Assembly: GCA_028293765.1 (NCBI GenBank)
Contig: JAQGOG010000141.1
Span: forward strand, 62,001 to 126,000
Reading direction: 5' to 3'
From: Gammaproteobacteria bacterium
Lineage (GTDB): Bacteria; Pseudomonadota; Gammaproteobacteria; Steroidobacterales; Steroidobacteraceae
Length of the DNA: 64,000 nt
Made by a program: the position numbers and the translations under genes. Positions 1 through 7,376 of this stretch are shown here, in pieces. Every line of letters begins with the position of its first letter. Position 1 is the first letter of the stretch. The notes under the pieces were generated by a model. That model was not told the DNA's origin, did no database searches, and worked only from the letters and a program-made list of their open reading frames with translations.

Positions 1-22
1 TAGGGGCACGCGCCCTGCGCGG

Positions 23-844
23 CTAGGCCTGCAGGAATTTGTTGAGGTCCGGTGTACTGAGCGCGTTGTCGAGGAAGCCGAAGGTACCGGCGTCCTTCAC
101 CTCGTGGGCAGCCGCTACGAGGCCGGTCATGGCGGTACGATAGAGCGAGGTCGCAAGGCTGATCCGCCTGACACCGGCCGCCGCCAGCTCGGCGACCGTG
201 AACGACTTCCCTTTGATGGCGACCATGAAGTTGACGGGCTTCGAGAGCGCCGCGCATACCGCACGGACCGCGGCCAGGTCCGGCAGGGCAGGCGCGAACA
301 GGACATCGGCACCCGCTTTTTCGAACGCCTGCAGACGGCGGATCGTGTCCTCCAGATCTGGATTCCCGCGCAGATAGTTTTCGCACCGCGCGGTGACGGT
401 GAAGGGGAACGGTAATGTCCGTGCGGCCGCGACTGCCGCCGCAACCCGCTCCACCGCATGATCCATGTCATAAAGCGGTTTGTCCTGGTCCCCGCTGGCG
501 TCTTCGATCGAGCCGCCCACCAACCCTGTTTCGGCTGCAAGCCGGATCGTCTGCGCCACGGCCGCGGGCGAATCGCCGAACCCCTTCTCGAGATCGGCGG
601 AGACCGGACAATCCGTCGCCGCGACGATGACCCGGGCGTGAGCGAGCGCCTCATCGCGTGTTACTTTCCCGTCGACGCGCCCCAGAGTCGCCGCGCAGGC
701 GCCACTTGAAGTCGCCAGGGCCCGGAACCCCAACCCCGTCAGGATGCGAGCCGAGCCGCCATCCCATACGTTGGCAATGACGAAGACGCCGGGCGCCGCA
801 TGCAGAGTGCGAAACTGGGCGGCCTTGTCGTGTTGGCTCATCAT
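23..844 (-). CDS. isocitrate lyase/PEP mutase family protein
   Basis: The 273-residue protein has the alpha/beta-barrel layout of the isocitrate lyase/phosphoenolpyruvate mutase superfamily: an N-terminal FVIANVWDGGSARIL segment, then GFRALATSSG, the acidic metal-binding stretch VSADLEKGFGD (about residues 80-92) and GGSIEDASG (about 110-118). Members without the isocitrate lyase KKCGH loop usually cleave or rearrange 2-oxo acids or are lyases of unknown substrate; that loop is not seen here. It is probably cytoplasmic, with no signal peptide. The start is one of two adjacent ATG codons preceded by GGGAG at good spacing. It lies downstream of and in the same direction as the Lrp-type regulator, separated by a perfect hairpin. 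The substrate cannot be named from the sequence. Confidence 0.88.
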   Translation of the reverse strand: MMSQHDKAAQFRTLHAAPGVFVIANVWDGGSARILTGLGFRALATSSGACAATLGRVDGKVTRDEALAHARVIVAATDCPVSADLEKGFGDSPAAVAQTIRLAAETGLVGGSIEDASGDQDKPLYDMDHAVERVAAAVAAARTLPFPFTVTARCENYLRGNPDLEDTIRRLQAFEKAGADVLFAPALPDLAAVRAVCAALSKPVNFMVAIKGKSFTVAELAAAGVRRISLATSLYRTAMTGLVAAAHEVKDAGTFGFLDNALSTPDLNKFLQA

Positions 845-914
845 GATCGTCTCCCGTTACGCAGGCATTGCCTGCTCACCGTCGATCCAGGGGTGCCCCT
901 CGCGGGGTCACTCC

Positions 915-934
915 GTGCGACGCACGCGTCGCAC
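915..934 (-). terminator. perfect inverted repeat between the Lrp gene and the lyase gene
   Basis: Two 9-base arms (GTGCGACGC and GCGTCGCAC) are separated by only two bases, just after the stop of the Lrp-type gene and about 70 bases before the lyase start. There is no T-run. It may be a GC-rich terminator for the regulator or an operator for the lyase gene; the sequence does not decide. Confidence 0.45.
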
Positions 935-939
935 CCTTA

Positions 940-1416
940 CTAGCGCCTGCGCTCGCCGGGTAACGGCAGGCCGCGTGGCGGCACGGGCGTGGACTGCACG
1001 AGCGAGGTCGTCGTCTGACCGAACGCCAGAAACTGGTCGAGTATGGTATCGAGCCCCTCGAGGGACTCGAAATGAATCTTGAGGATGAAGCAGTCCTCGC
1101 CGGTCACGCGATGACATTCCGTCACCTGCGGCATGCGCTGCGCGAGCTCGACGATCTTCGCCAGCTTGCCCGGCATCGGCCGGACGCGCACGAACGCCGC
1201 GATCGGAAAGCCGAGTGCCCGGGGGTCGACCTCGAGACGGTATCCCTTGATGAGCTCCGCTTCCTCGAGCCGCCGGATCCGCTCGCGCGTTGCCGGTGCG
1301 GACATTTCCACGCGCCGGGCGAGCTCCGAGATCGTCATGCGCGGGTCGCCGGCCAACAGGCGCAACAACTGCACGTTGCGCGCATCCAGAAGCAGTTCCG
1401 AGGAGCGAAGGGACAA
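940..1416 (-). CDS. Lrp/AsnC family transcriptional regulator
   Basis: This 158-residue protein has the full Lrp/AsnC plan: an N-terminal winged helix-turn-helix (about residues 12-60, including NVQLLRLLAGDPRMTISELARR and ATRERIRRLEEAELIKGY) followed by a RAM/AsnC ligand-binding domain (about 70-145, with VTECHRVTGEDCFILKI). Such proteins sense amino acids and form octamers. The gene starts at a TTG and has a weak ribosome site, so the start is uncertain by a few codons. It is divergent from the EamA exporter, 84 bases away. That is the usual arrangement of a local Lrp that controls an amino-acid exporter, so EamA control is a reasonable inference. Confidence 0.93.
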   Translation of the reverse strand: MSLRSSELLLDARNVQLLRLLAGDPRMTISELARRVEMSAPATRERIRRLEEAELIKGYRLEVDPRALGFPIAAFVRVRPMPGKLAKIVELAQRMPQVTECHRVTGEDCFILKIHFESLEGLDTILDQFLAFGQTTTSLVQSTPVPPRGLPLPGERRR

Positions 1417-1500
1417 AGCCTATATCTCATTCTGAATTGAAGGCCACTCGATTATAGAACCTTCGATCCGGCATTCAATACCCGCCTTTGGACTGGCATC

Positions 1501-2439
1501 TTGTCGGGCATGGAAACCAAAGCAGCCGCGCCCGCTCTCGCCCGGCAGTACTTCACCGGCGGGGATCGACCCGCTGAGCGCAGTCTCACATCCCGGGTCC
1601 CGCCGCACTTGTTCTTCATGGGAAGCGCGGTCTTTCACTATCTCGGACCGGCCTTCGCGGTGCTGCTGTTCGCACACGTGGCTCCGTTGGGAGTGGCGTG
1701 GCTGCGAATCACGAGCGCGGCAGTAGTGTTCGCTCTATGGCGCAAGCCATGGCGTCAGTGGACCGTCATGGATATCCCGGCACGCCAGACAGTGATCTGG
1801 CTTGGCGTCGTGCTCGCGGCAATGAACGCGAGCTTCTACCTCGCAATAGATCGTCTGCCGCTCAGCACCGTGGGCGCGATCGAGTTCCTCGGCCCTATCG
1901 GCCTTGCCGCCGCCGGAATGCGCACGGTCCGCAATTTTCTGGCACTGGCCTGCGGCGCAGCCGGTGTCTACTGTCTGACACAGGCCGGCCTGACGGATTT
2001 GCGGCTTGTCGGCGCGCCGCTGGGATTTACGTTCGCGTTCGTGAATTGCGGGCTCTTCGTCGTGTATATCGTCCTCGGCCACAAAATCGCGCGGGCCGGC
2101 GGCCCCGCGGGAATCGATCGACTGGGCGTGGCGATGCTCGTTGCGATGCTGGCGGCGCTGCCGATCGGGATATGGGACGCGGTACCTGCTTTCGGCAGCC
2201 CCACATTGCTCGCCGCCGCCGTAGGAGTCGGAATCTCATCGTCCGTCATTCCCTACGTCTGCGACCAACTCGCGATGGCGCGGCTGTCTCGGGCAACCTT
2301 CGCTCTCCTGTTAGCGTTATTGCCGGCCACCGCGACCGTCATCGGCGTGCTCGTGTTGCGGCAGATACCGACGCTCGCCGAGCTTGCGGGCGTGGGACTC
2401 GTGATCCTCGGTGTTGGGATTCACAGGGAAACCCGCTGA
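1501..2439 (+). CDS. EamA/RhtA-type drug-metabolite transporter
   Basis: The 312-residue protein has about ten hydrophobic segments and the two-fold repeat of the EamA (DUF6) family. It resembles RhtA-type threonine/homoserine exporters in features such as LGVAWLRITSAAVVFALWR, TVGAIEFLGPIGLAA and SVIPYVCDQLAMARLSRATFALLLALLPATA. It should act in the inner membrane as an exporter of an amino acid or related metabolite. The annotated start is a TTG; an in-frame ATG lies three codons later. The divergent Lrp-type regulator supports an amino-acid substrate. The exact substrate is not visible in the sequence. Confidence 0.9.
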   Translation: MSGMETKAAAPALARQYFTGGDRPAERSLTSRVPPHLFFMGSAVFHYLGPAFAVLLFAHVAPLGVAWLRITSAAVVFALWRKPWRQWTVMDIPARQTVIWLGVVLAAMNASFYLAIDRLPLSTVGAIEFLGPIGLAAAGMRTVRNFLALACGAAGVYCLTQAGLTDLRLVGAPLGFTFAFVNCGLFVVYIVLGHKIARAGGPAGIDRLGVAMLVAMLAALPIGIWDAVPAFGSPTLLAAAVGVGISSSVIPYVCDQLAMARLSRATFALLLALLPATATVIGVLVLRQIPTLAELAGVGLVILGVGIHRETR

Positions 2440-2504
2440 CGACTGTGCCAGAATTGCACTCGTCCGCGCTCTTACCTGCAAGAGCCGTTTGAGGAGAGAG
2501 TCGA

Positions 2505-3572
2505 GTGCGAATTGGATCCGGCGCTGGGCTGAGCTTCCCAAAGCGCGGCTCAGTAGGAGCGGTCTTCAGCGCGCTAGCATTCGCCGCACTGGCGCTGGGT
2601 GGAAGCGCAGACAGCGCCAGGGCGGCCGCAGCGATGGCGCGGGCTGCTGGGACCGTCTGTGGTAAGGACTCCGCGGCAGCGCCTGCAATGACGCGTCTCC
2701 AGGCGTCCATGGCACAAGGAAGGTTCGTCACGTACCAGCCCACCTCACTGCAGGTGGTGAATGGGCGGTTGACGCACGCTGATCCGGCGAGTATTCGTAC
2801 GGATCTGCAGGTGTTGCGCCCGCGATTCGACTCGTTGATCACGTACGGGTCGATTAACGGCGCTGAAGCGATTCCGGCGATCGCCGCATCCCTCGGATTC
2901 CGGGCAGTCATCATCGGTATCTGGAATCCCTTCGATGCGACGGAGCTGAATGCCGCTATTGCCGCGGCGAAGGACAATCCGAAGTTGGTAACGGGGTTGT
3001 CGCTCGGCAACGAAATGGTGTTCTCTCACCGTCGCACCTTTGCGGATCTGGCCAAGCTGCTCGAGGCCGTTCACGCGCAACTACCCACCCTGCCACTTGC
3101 CACGACTGAGCCGTTCCACATGTTCTACGAGACTGCCGCGGCGCCCCTGCTCGAGCGCGCTGATTTTCTGCTCGTGAATGTGCACCCGATCTTTGAGCCG
3201 TGGTTCCGGACCGCACCGGACGGCGACGCCGCGCAGTTCGTGGCGAACGTCGTATCTAAGTTGGCGCAGAGCTACTGTGGTCCGATCCTGGTGAAGGAAA
3301 CTGGCGTCCCGACGCTACCGGAGAGCAGCGGCTTCACGGAAAAGAGGCAGGCCTCTTTCTACGCAGAATTGCGTCGCCGGCTGTCCGCATCCAACGAGCG
3401 TGCTTTCGCGTATTTCGCAGCATTTGACGCACCCTGGCGTCTCCACGACGTGAGCGCCGTCCCGGGACAACCCCCGAAGCTCGAGGAAGCGCATTGGGGC
3501 CTGTACGACGCAAGGCGACAACCCAAACCGGTTGTCGCCCAGCTTCCGTTACTCGAGCGGCAGACGCCCTGA
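2505..3572 (+). CDS. secreted GH17-like glycoside hydrolase
   Basis: The 355-residue protein has an N-terminal hydrophobic signal region (about residues 18-42) and a TIM-barrel-like body resembling family 17 glycosidases. The likely acid/base glutamate is E170 in LSLGNE, and the likely nucleophile is E265 in ILVKETGVPT. Both sit at barrel-strand ends as in GH17. FAYFAAFDAPW and HWGLYD near the C terminus also fit the bacterial GH17-like group. The likely role is hydrolysis or transfer on beta-glucans in the periplasm or outside the cell. The start is GTG, preceded by GAGGAGAG. No glycosyltransferase partner is adjacent, so it appears to be a single gene between an exporter and the convergent leuA. 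Confidence 0.75.
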   Translation: MRIGSGAGLSFPKRGSVGAVFSALAFAALALGGSADSARAAAAMARAAGTVCGKDSAAAPAMTRLQASMAQGRFVTYQPTSLQVVNGRLTHADPASIRTDLQVLRPRFDSLITYGSINGAEAIPAIAASLGFRAVIIGIWNPFDATELNAAIAAAKDNPKLVTGLSLGNEMVFSHRRTFADLAKLLEAVHAQLPTLPLATTEPFHMFYETAAAPLLERADFLLVNVHPIFEPWFRTAPDGDAAQFVANVVSKLAQSYCGPILVKETGVPTLPESSGFTEKRQASFYAELRRRLSASNERAFAYFAAFDAPWRLHDVSAVPGQPPKLEEAHWGLYDARRQPKPVVAQLPLLERQTP

Positions 3573-3629
3573 CGAGGCGCACGCGCTAACCTTCAAGCAT
3601 CCAGGCCGTGCCCCTCACGACATTGCTCG

Positions 3630-5324
3630 TCATGTGCCGGTGGTCACCGCCCGGTCGCGAGCCAGCGCACCCGAGCGGAACGCGCGGTTGACACCCGAGA
3701 CCAACGCGAGAAGCGACGCCGTAATGATGTTCGAGTGACGACCAACGCCATAAAGCACGACGCCCGCGGTCGTCGAGACCTCGACGTAAGCAACAGCCAC
3801 CGCGTCACTGCCCGTTCCACACGAATGCTCGCCGTAGCCAACAACGTCAATCGGCAGATTGAGAGCCCGGACCGCCGCGTCGATGGGCCCGGTGCCACTC
3901 CCGTGTAGGATCACTGGAGAGCCGTCATCCTGGATCTGTAGCGTCATCCTCTCGCGATCGGCCCCATCGCCCGAGGTCGTCAATTGATGGGAGCGATAGA
4001 CCATGGGCCCGGTTGCCGCGAGGTATTCGGCCTCGAACAGGTCCCAGAGCTCCCGCGAGGTGAGCTCCTTGCCCGAGGTGTCGGCTGCCGACTGTACCAC
4101 CCGGCTGAACTCGATCTGCAGCCGTCGGGGCAACACGAGTTGGTAGTCGCGCTCGAGCAGGTAGGCGACACCGCCTTTGCCGGACTGGCTGTTTACCCGG
4201 ATGATGGACTCGTACGAACGGCCGAGGTCGGAAGGGTCGATCGGCAGGTACGGGACGTCCCAGATGCCGGCCGCATCCCTGGCCGCAAGTCCCTTCTTGA
4301 TCGCATCCTGATGCGAGCCCGAAAATGCCGTAAACACGAGATCGCCCACATAAGGGTGGCGGGGATGGATCGGCAGGTGCGTGCAGGCTTCCGCGCAATG
4401 CGCGATCGCGTTGATGTTGGAAAAATCCAGCCCCGGCGCCACGCCCTGGGTGTACAGGTTCAAAGCGAGCGTCACGATGTCGACATTGCCGGTGCGCTCA
4501 CCGTTGCCGAACAGCGTGCCCTCGACGCGTTCGGCGCCCGCCATCATGGCCAACTCGGCCGCGGCCACGCCGGTACCGCGATCGTTGTGGGGGTGGACAC
4601 TGATTATGACACTGTCCCGGCGCGCGACGTGGCGGCAAAACCATTCGATCTGGTCGGCATAGACGTTGGGAGTCGCCATCTCGACAGTTGCGGGAAGATT
4701 CAGGATCGCCTTGCGTGTGGGCGTCGGGCTCCAGACGGCGGTAACGGCGTCGCATATTTCCACCGCGAAATCCAGCTCGGTGCCCGTGAAGCTCTCGGGG
4801 CTGTACTGGAATACCCACTGCGTCTCCGATTGGAGGTCGGCGATCTGTTTGATGAGCTCGGCGCCTTTGACGGCGATAGCGACGATACCCGCCCGATCCA
4901 GCTTGAAGACCACGCGCCGTTGAGTCGTCGACGTCGAGTTGTAGAGATGCACGATGGCCCGACGCACACCGCGCAGGCTTTCGAAGGTGCGTGTGATGAG
5001 CTCGGGCCGCGCCTGCGTCAGGACCTGCACGGTCACATCATCAGGAATCCGGCCGGCGTCGATCAACTCGCGCATGAAATTGAATTCAGTTTGCGAGGCC
5101 GCCGGAAAGCCGATCTCGATCTCCTTGAAGCCGATGCGGACCAGTTGCTCGAACATCCGCAGCTTGCGCGCCGAGTCCATCGGCTCGATGAGCGCCTGGT
5201 TACCGTCGCGGAGGTCGACACTGCACCAGGACGGCGGCGCCGTGAGCGTGCGGCTGGGCCAGGTGCGGTCGGAAATCCCGATGGGAGCAAACGGCCGGTA
5301 TTTGCCTGAAGGCGTGCGTAACAT
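3630..5324 (-). CDS. leuA: 2-isopropylmalate synthase, long form
   Basis: LeuA condenses acetyl-CoA with 2-ketoisovalerate, the first committed step of leucine biosynthesis, in the cytoplasm. The 564-residue protein begins in the way typical of the long (Corynebacterium/yeast-like) class, with SWCSVDLRDGNQALIEPMD carrying the metal-binding Asp. VHPHNDRGTG (about residue 245) and the catalytic barrel follow, then a C-terminal LeuA allosteric domain with GSGTGPIDAAVRAL and GYGEHSCGTGSDA, the leucine feedback site region. It is longer than the about 520-residue Escherichia coli enzyme. It stands alone, with no leuBCD nearby. A leucine-rich leader peptide precedes it on the same strand, so leucine-dependent attenuation is likely. 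Confidence 0.97.
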   Translation of the reverse strand: MLRTPSGKYRPFAPIGISDRTWPSRTLTAPPSWCSVDLRDGNQALIEPMDSARKLRMFEQLVRIGFKEIEIGFPAASQTEFNFMRELIDAGRIPDDVTVQVLTQARPELITRTFESLRGVRRAIVHLYNSTSTTQRRVVFKLDRAGIVAIAVKGAELIKQIADLQSETQWVFQYSPESFTGTELDFAVEICDAVTAVWSPTPTRKAILNLPATVEMATPNVYADQIEWFCRHVARRDSVIISVHPHNDRGTGVAAAELAMMAGAERVEGTLFGNGERTGNVDIVTLALNLYTQGVAPGLDFSNINAIAHCAEACTHLPIHPRHPYVGDLVFTAFSGSHQDAIKKGLAARDAAGIWDVPYLPIDPSDLGRSYESIIRVNSQSGKGGVAYLLERDYQLVLPRRLQIEFSRVVQSAADTSGKELTSRELWDLFEAEYLAATGPMVYRSHQLTTSGDGADRERMTLQIQDDGSPVILHGSGTGPIDAAVRALNLPIDVVGYGEHSCGTGSDAVAVAYVEVSTTAGVVLYGVGRHSNIITASLLALVSGVNRAFRSGALARDRAVTTGT

Positions 5325-5325
5325 G

Positions 5326-5532
5326 GTGGGTCACTCGGTAAGGCAATGCGACCGAAAGGGGTTCGCACCGCGAAAAGACTCGGTTCGATGTAGTAGGAAG
5401 TCCGGTCTTGTTGGCGCCGACCGTTGGCGCGTGGGTTTATTGCGCCTGGCGGCGCAGAAGCGCGAGCGCAAGCAACAGCGGCGAGAGCGCGCTGTTACGC
5501 AGGAGGGAGTTGGTGTTCGCGCGACAGACCAT
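5326..5532 (-). promoter_or_regulatory. putative leu attenuator region upstream of leuA
   Basis: Reading on the minus strand, the end of the leader peptide holds a perfect hairpin (5441-5456, stem TGCGCC/GGCGCA). The 3' arm of this hairpin can instead pair with GCGCC at 5426-5430. That segment can in turn pair with GGCGC at 5414-5418. Three mutually exclusive helices follow a leucine-codon run, as expected for attenuation. A weaker bulged stem ends just before TTTT near 5375, a candidate terminator. The arrangement is read by eye; no folding energies were computed. Confidence 0.55.
5437..5532 (-). CDS. leuL: leu operon leader peptide (LeuL-like)
   Basis: A 31-codon reading frame begins with ATG at 5532 and ends with TAA at 5437. 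Nine of its 31 residues are leucine (positions 10, 11, 16, 19, 20, 21, 23, 25 and 26), including a run of three. AGGG lies seven bases before the start. The frame lies about 110 bases upstream of leuA on the same strand, and its 3' end overlaps competing stem-loops. This is the classic design of a leucine attenuator leader: ribosome stalling at leucine codons, when charged tRNA-Leu is scarce, decides which hairpin forms. The composition and location are directly seen; the regulatory role is inferred from known leu leaders. Confidence 0.72.
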   Translation of the reverse strand: MVCRANTNSLLRNSALSPLLLALALLRRQAQ

Positions 5533-5611
5533 ACTCCAACCCTACCATTGGCCTGTTCCGCGTACAAGCATCCCGTATGAATCGCCCGAACTGCTGCGCT
5601 ATGCTGTAGCC

Positions 5612-5633
5612 GGGGCGAGACTCCACTCGCCCC
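5612..5633. promoter_or_regulatory. perfect 8-bp inverted repeat in the leuA/lctP divergent region
   Basis: GGGGCGAG and CTCGCCCC flank a six-base centre, between the leader peptide of leuA and the lactate permease. Because both neighbours point away from it, it is not a terminator for either gene. It could be an operator, or a structure in a 5' untranslated region. No regulator gene is adjacent to identify it. Confidence 0.35.
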
Positions 5634-5736
5634 ATTTAAGCGCATGACAACCAGTCGACGCCGGGCAGCCCCGAGTCGACCTTGACGAACGAGCGGCGCC
5701 GCGCGTCGGCGAGCCGCCACGAGGGGGTTTGCCGAA

Positions 5737-7344
5737 ATGTGGGATCAGGTCTACACGCCGGTCGCCGGCAGCTTGGCGGCCTCCGCGGCCTGCGCGGCAC
5801 TACCGATTCTCGTCATGCTGCTCGCCCTGGGCGTGCTGCGGATGGCCGCCTGGAAGGCCGGACTGTGCGGGCTTCTGACCGTCGCGATCATCGCGGCCAC
5901 GGTGTACGCAATGCCGCTCCGGCTGGTCGCGAGCGCTACGATATACGGTGCGGCGTTCGGGCTATTTCCGATCGCCTGGATCGTCTTCTGGGCCGTCGTG
6001 CTCTATCGTTTGACCGTCGACACCGGGCAGTTCGAGATCATCAAGGACTCGGTGGGTCACCTCACGCGTGACCGCCGGCTGCAAGCGCTGTTCGTCGCAT
6101 TCGCGTTCGGCGCCTTTATCGAAGGAGCCGCGGGATTCGGCACTCCGGTCGCGGTCGCCGCCGCCATGCTCACCGGCCTTGGGTTCACGCCGTTCTACGC
6201 TGCCGGGATCTGCCTGCTGGCCAACACCGCACCGGTGGCCTTCGGTGCTATCGGTACCCCGCTCGTTACCCTCGCGGGCGTGACGAGTCTTCCGTTGAAC
6301 GTCCTCAGTGCCGGTGTTGGGCGCATTTGTGCGCCGATGTCACTGTTCATTCCTGCGTACCTGATCCTCGTCATGGGAGGCACGAAGGGTCTGCGCGCCG
6401 TCTGGCCGGCAGCGGCGGTGTGCGGTCTGTCGTTCGCCGCCACGCAACTGCTGGTTTCTAACTACATCGGTCCTTACCTGACTGACATCCTGGCATCGAT
6501 CGCGGCGATCTTCTGCCTGTGGGCGCTGTTGCGCGTCTGGAAACCGAGCGATGACGTCGGTCCGGTGCTCGAGGAAGTGGCAGCAACTACGGGGGTACTG
6601 CTACGCGCGTGGTCGCCGTACATCCTCCTTGTGATCTTCGTGCTGCTGTGGGGCGCAGCGCCGGTCAAAGCCCTCCTCGACAAGGCGACTCTGGTGCTCG
6701 CCTGGCCCGGTCTCGACGGCGCAATCCGACGGCTGCCGCCCGTCATTCCCAATGCAGCGCCCTACTCCGCGAAGTTCACCCTGAATCTGCTGTCGGCCTC
6801 CGGCACGTCGGCGCTGTTCGCCTGCATCGGGACGGCACTGCTGCTGCGCATTCCGCTGGGGCGCTTCCTGGGCGTTATCGGGCGTACCGCGCGGGACTTG
6901 TCGCTGTCGATCCTGACAATGGCTTGCGTACTCGCGCTTGCCTACCTGATGAACTATTCGGGTTGCACGGCGACGCTGGGACTGGCGTTTGCGGCGACGG
7001 GCATGCTCTTTCCCTTCTTCAGCGCCCCGCTGGGCTGGCTGGGAGTGTTCCTCACGGGCAGCGACACATCCGCCAATGCCCTGTTCGGGAATTTGCAGGT
7101 CGTCACCGCCAACAAGCTCGGACTATCGCCCGCGCTCATGGCGTCCGCTAACTCGGCCGGCGGCGTGATGGGCAAGATGATCAGCCTCCAGAGTATTTCC
7201 GTGGCCGCCGCGGCCACAGGGATGGCCGCGTCCGAAGAGGGGAAGCTGTTCCGGTTCACCCTCAAGCACAGCATCCTGCTCGTCTGCATCATCGGCCTGA
7301 TCGTGACCGTGTATGCGTATGTGCTGCCAGGCTGGGGTGTCTGA
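5737..7344 (+). CDS. lctP: L-lactate permease family transporter
   Basis: The 535-residue protein matches the LctP family of proton-coupled lactate/glycolate importers. It has about twelve or more membrane segments, the conserved GAFIEGAAGFGTPVAV loop (about residues 125-140), NTAPVAFGAIGTPL, and near the C terminus LTGSDTSANALFGNLQ and NSAGGVMGKMIS. The family length is 530-560 residues, so it is complete. The start is the ATG after GAGGGGG. No lactate dehydrogenase or regulator is adjacent, so the substrate (lactate, glycolate or another 2-hydroxy acid) comes from family knowledge only. The stop codon sits inside a short inverted repeat that may end transcription toward the convergent opgD. 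Confidence 0.93.
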   Translation: MWDQVYTPVAGSLAASAACAALPILVMLLALGVLRMAAWKAGLCGLLTVAIIAATVYAMPLRLVASATIYGAAFGLFPIAWIVFWAVVLYRLTVDTGQFEIIKDSVGHLTRDRRLQALFVAFAFGAFIEGAAGFGTPVAVAAAMLTGLGFTPFYAAGICLLANTAPVAFGAIGTPLVTLAGVTSLPLNVLSAGVGRICAPMSLFIPAYLILVMGGTKGLRAVWPAAAVCGLSFAATQLLVSNYIGPYLTDILASIAAIFCLWALLRVWKPSDDVGPVLEEVAATTGVLLRAWSPYILLVIFVLLWGAAPVKALLDKATLVLAWPGLDGAIRRLPPVIPNAAPYSAKFTLNLLSASGTSALFACIGTALLLRIPLGRFLGVIGRTARDLSLSILTMACVLALAYLMNYSGCTATLGLAFAATGMLFPFFSAPLGWLGVFLTGSDTSANALFGNLQVVTANKLGLSPALMASANSAGGVMGKMISLQSISVAAAATGMAASEEGKLFRFTLKHSILLVCIIGLIVTVYAYVLPGWGV

Positions 7345-7350
7345 CACCCC
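7334..7350. terminator. inverted repeat over the lctP stop codon
   Basis: GGGGTGTC and GACACCCC are separated by one base, with the TGA stop of the permease inside. It lies between convergent genes and could serve as a short bidirectional terminator. There is no T-run, so support is moderate. Confidence 0.35.
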
Positions 7351-7376
7351 GCACCTGAGTCGCTACGCGGCGGCCA

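Noticed and set aside
127-654. long minus-strand open frame overlapping the lyase gene
   Set aside because: Arg/Ser-rich translation with no family signs; it is a shadow of the lyase gene in another frame, as expected in GC-rich DNA.
3984-5309. 441-codon plus-strand open frame opposite leuA
   Set aside because: It lies fully antisense to leuA, whose motifs are clear; the translation is Arg/His/Asp-rich without domains.
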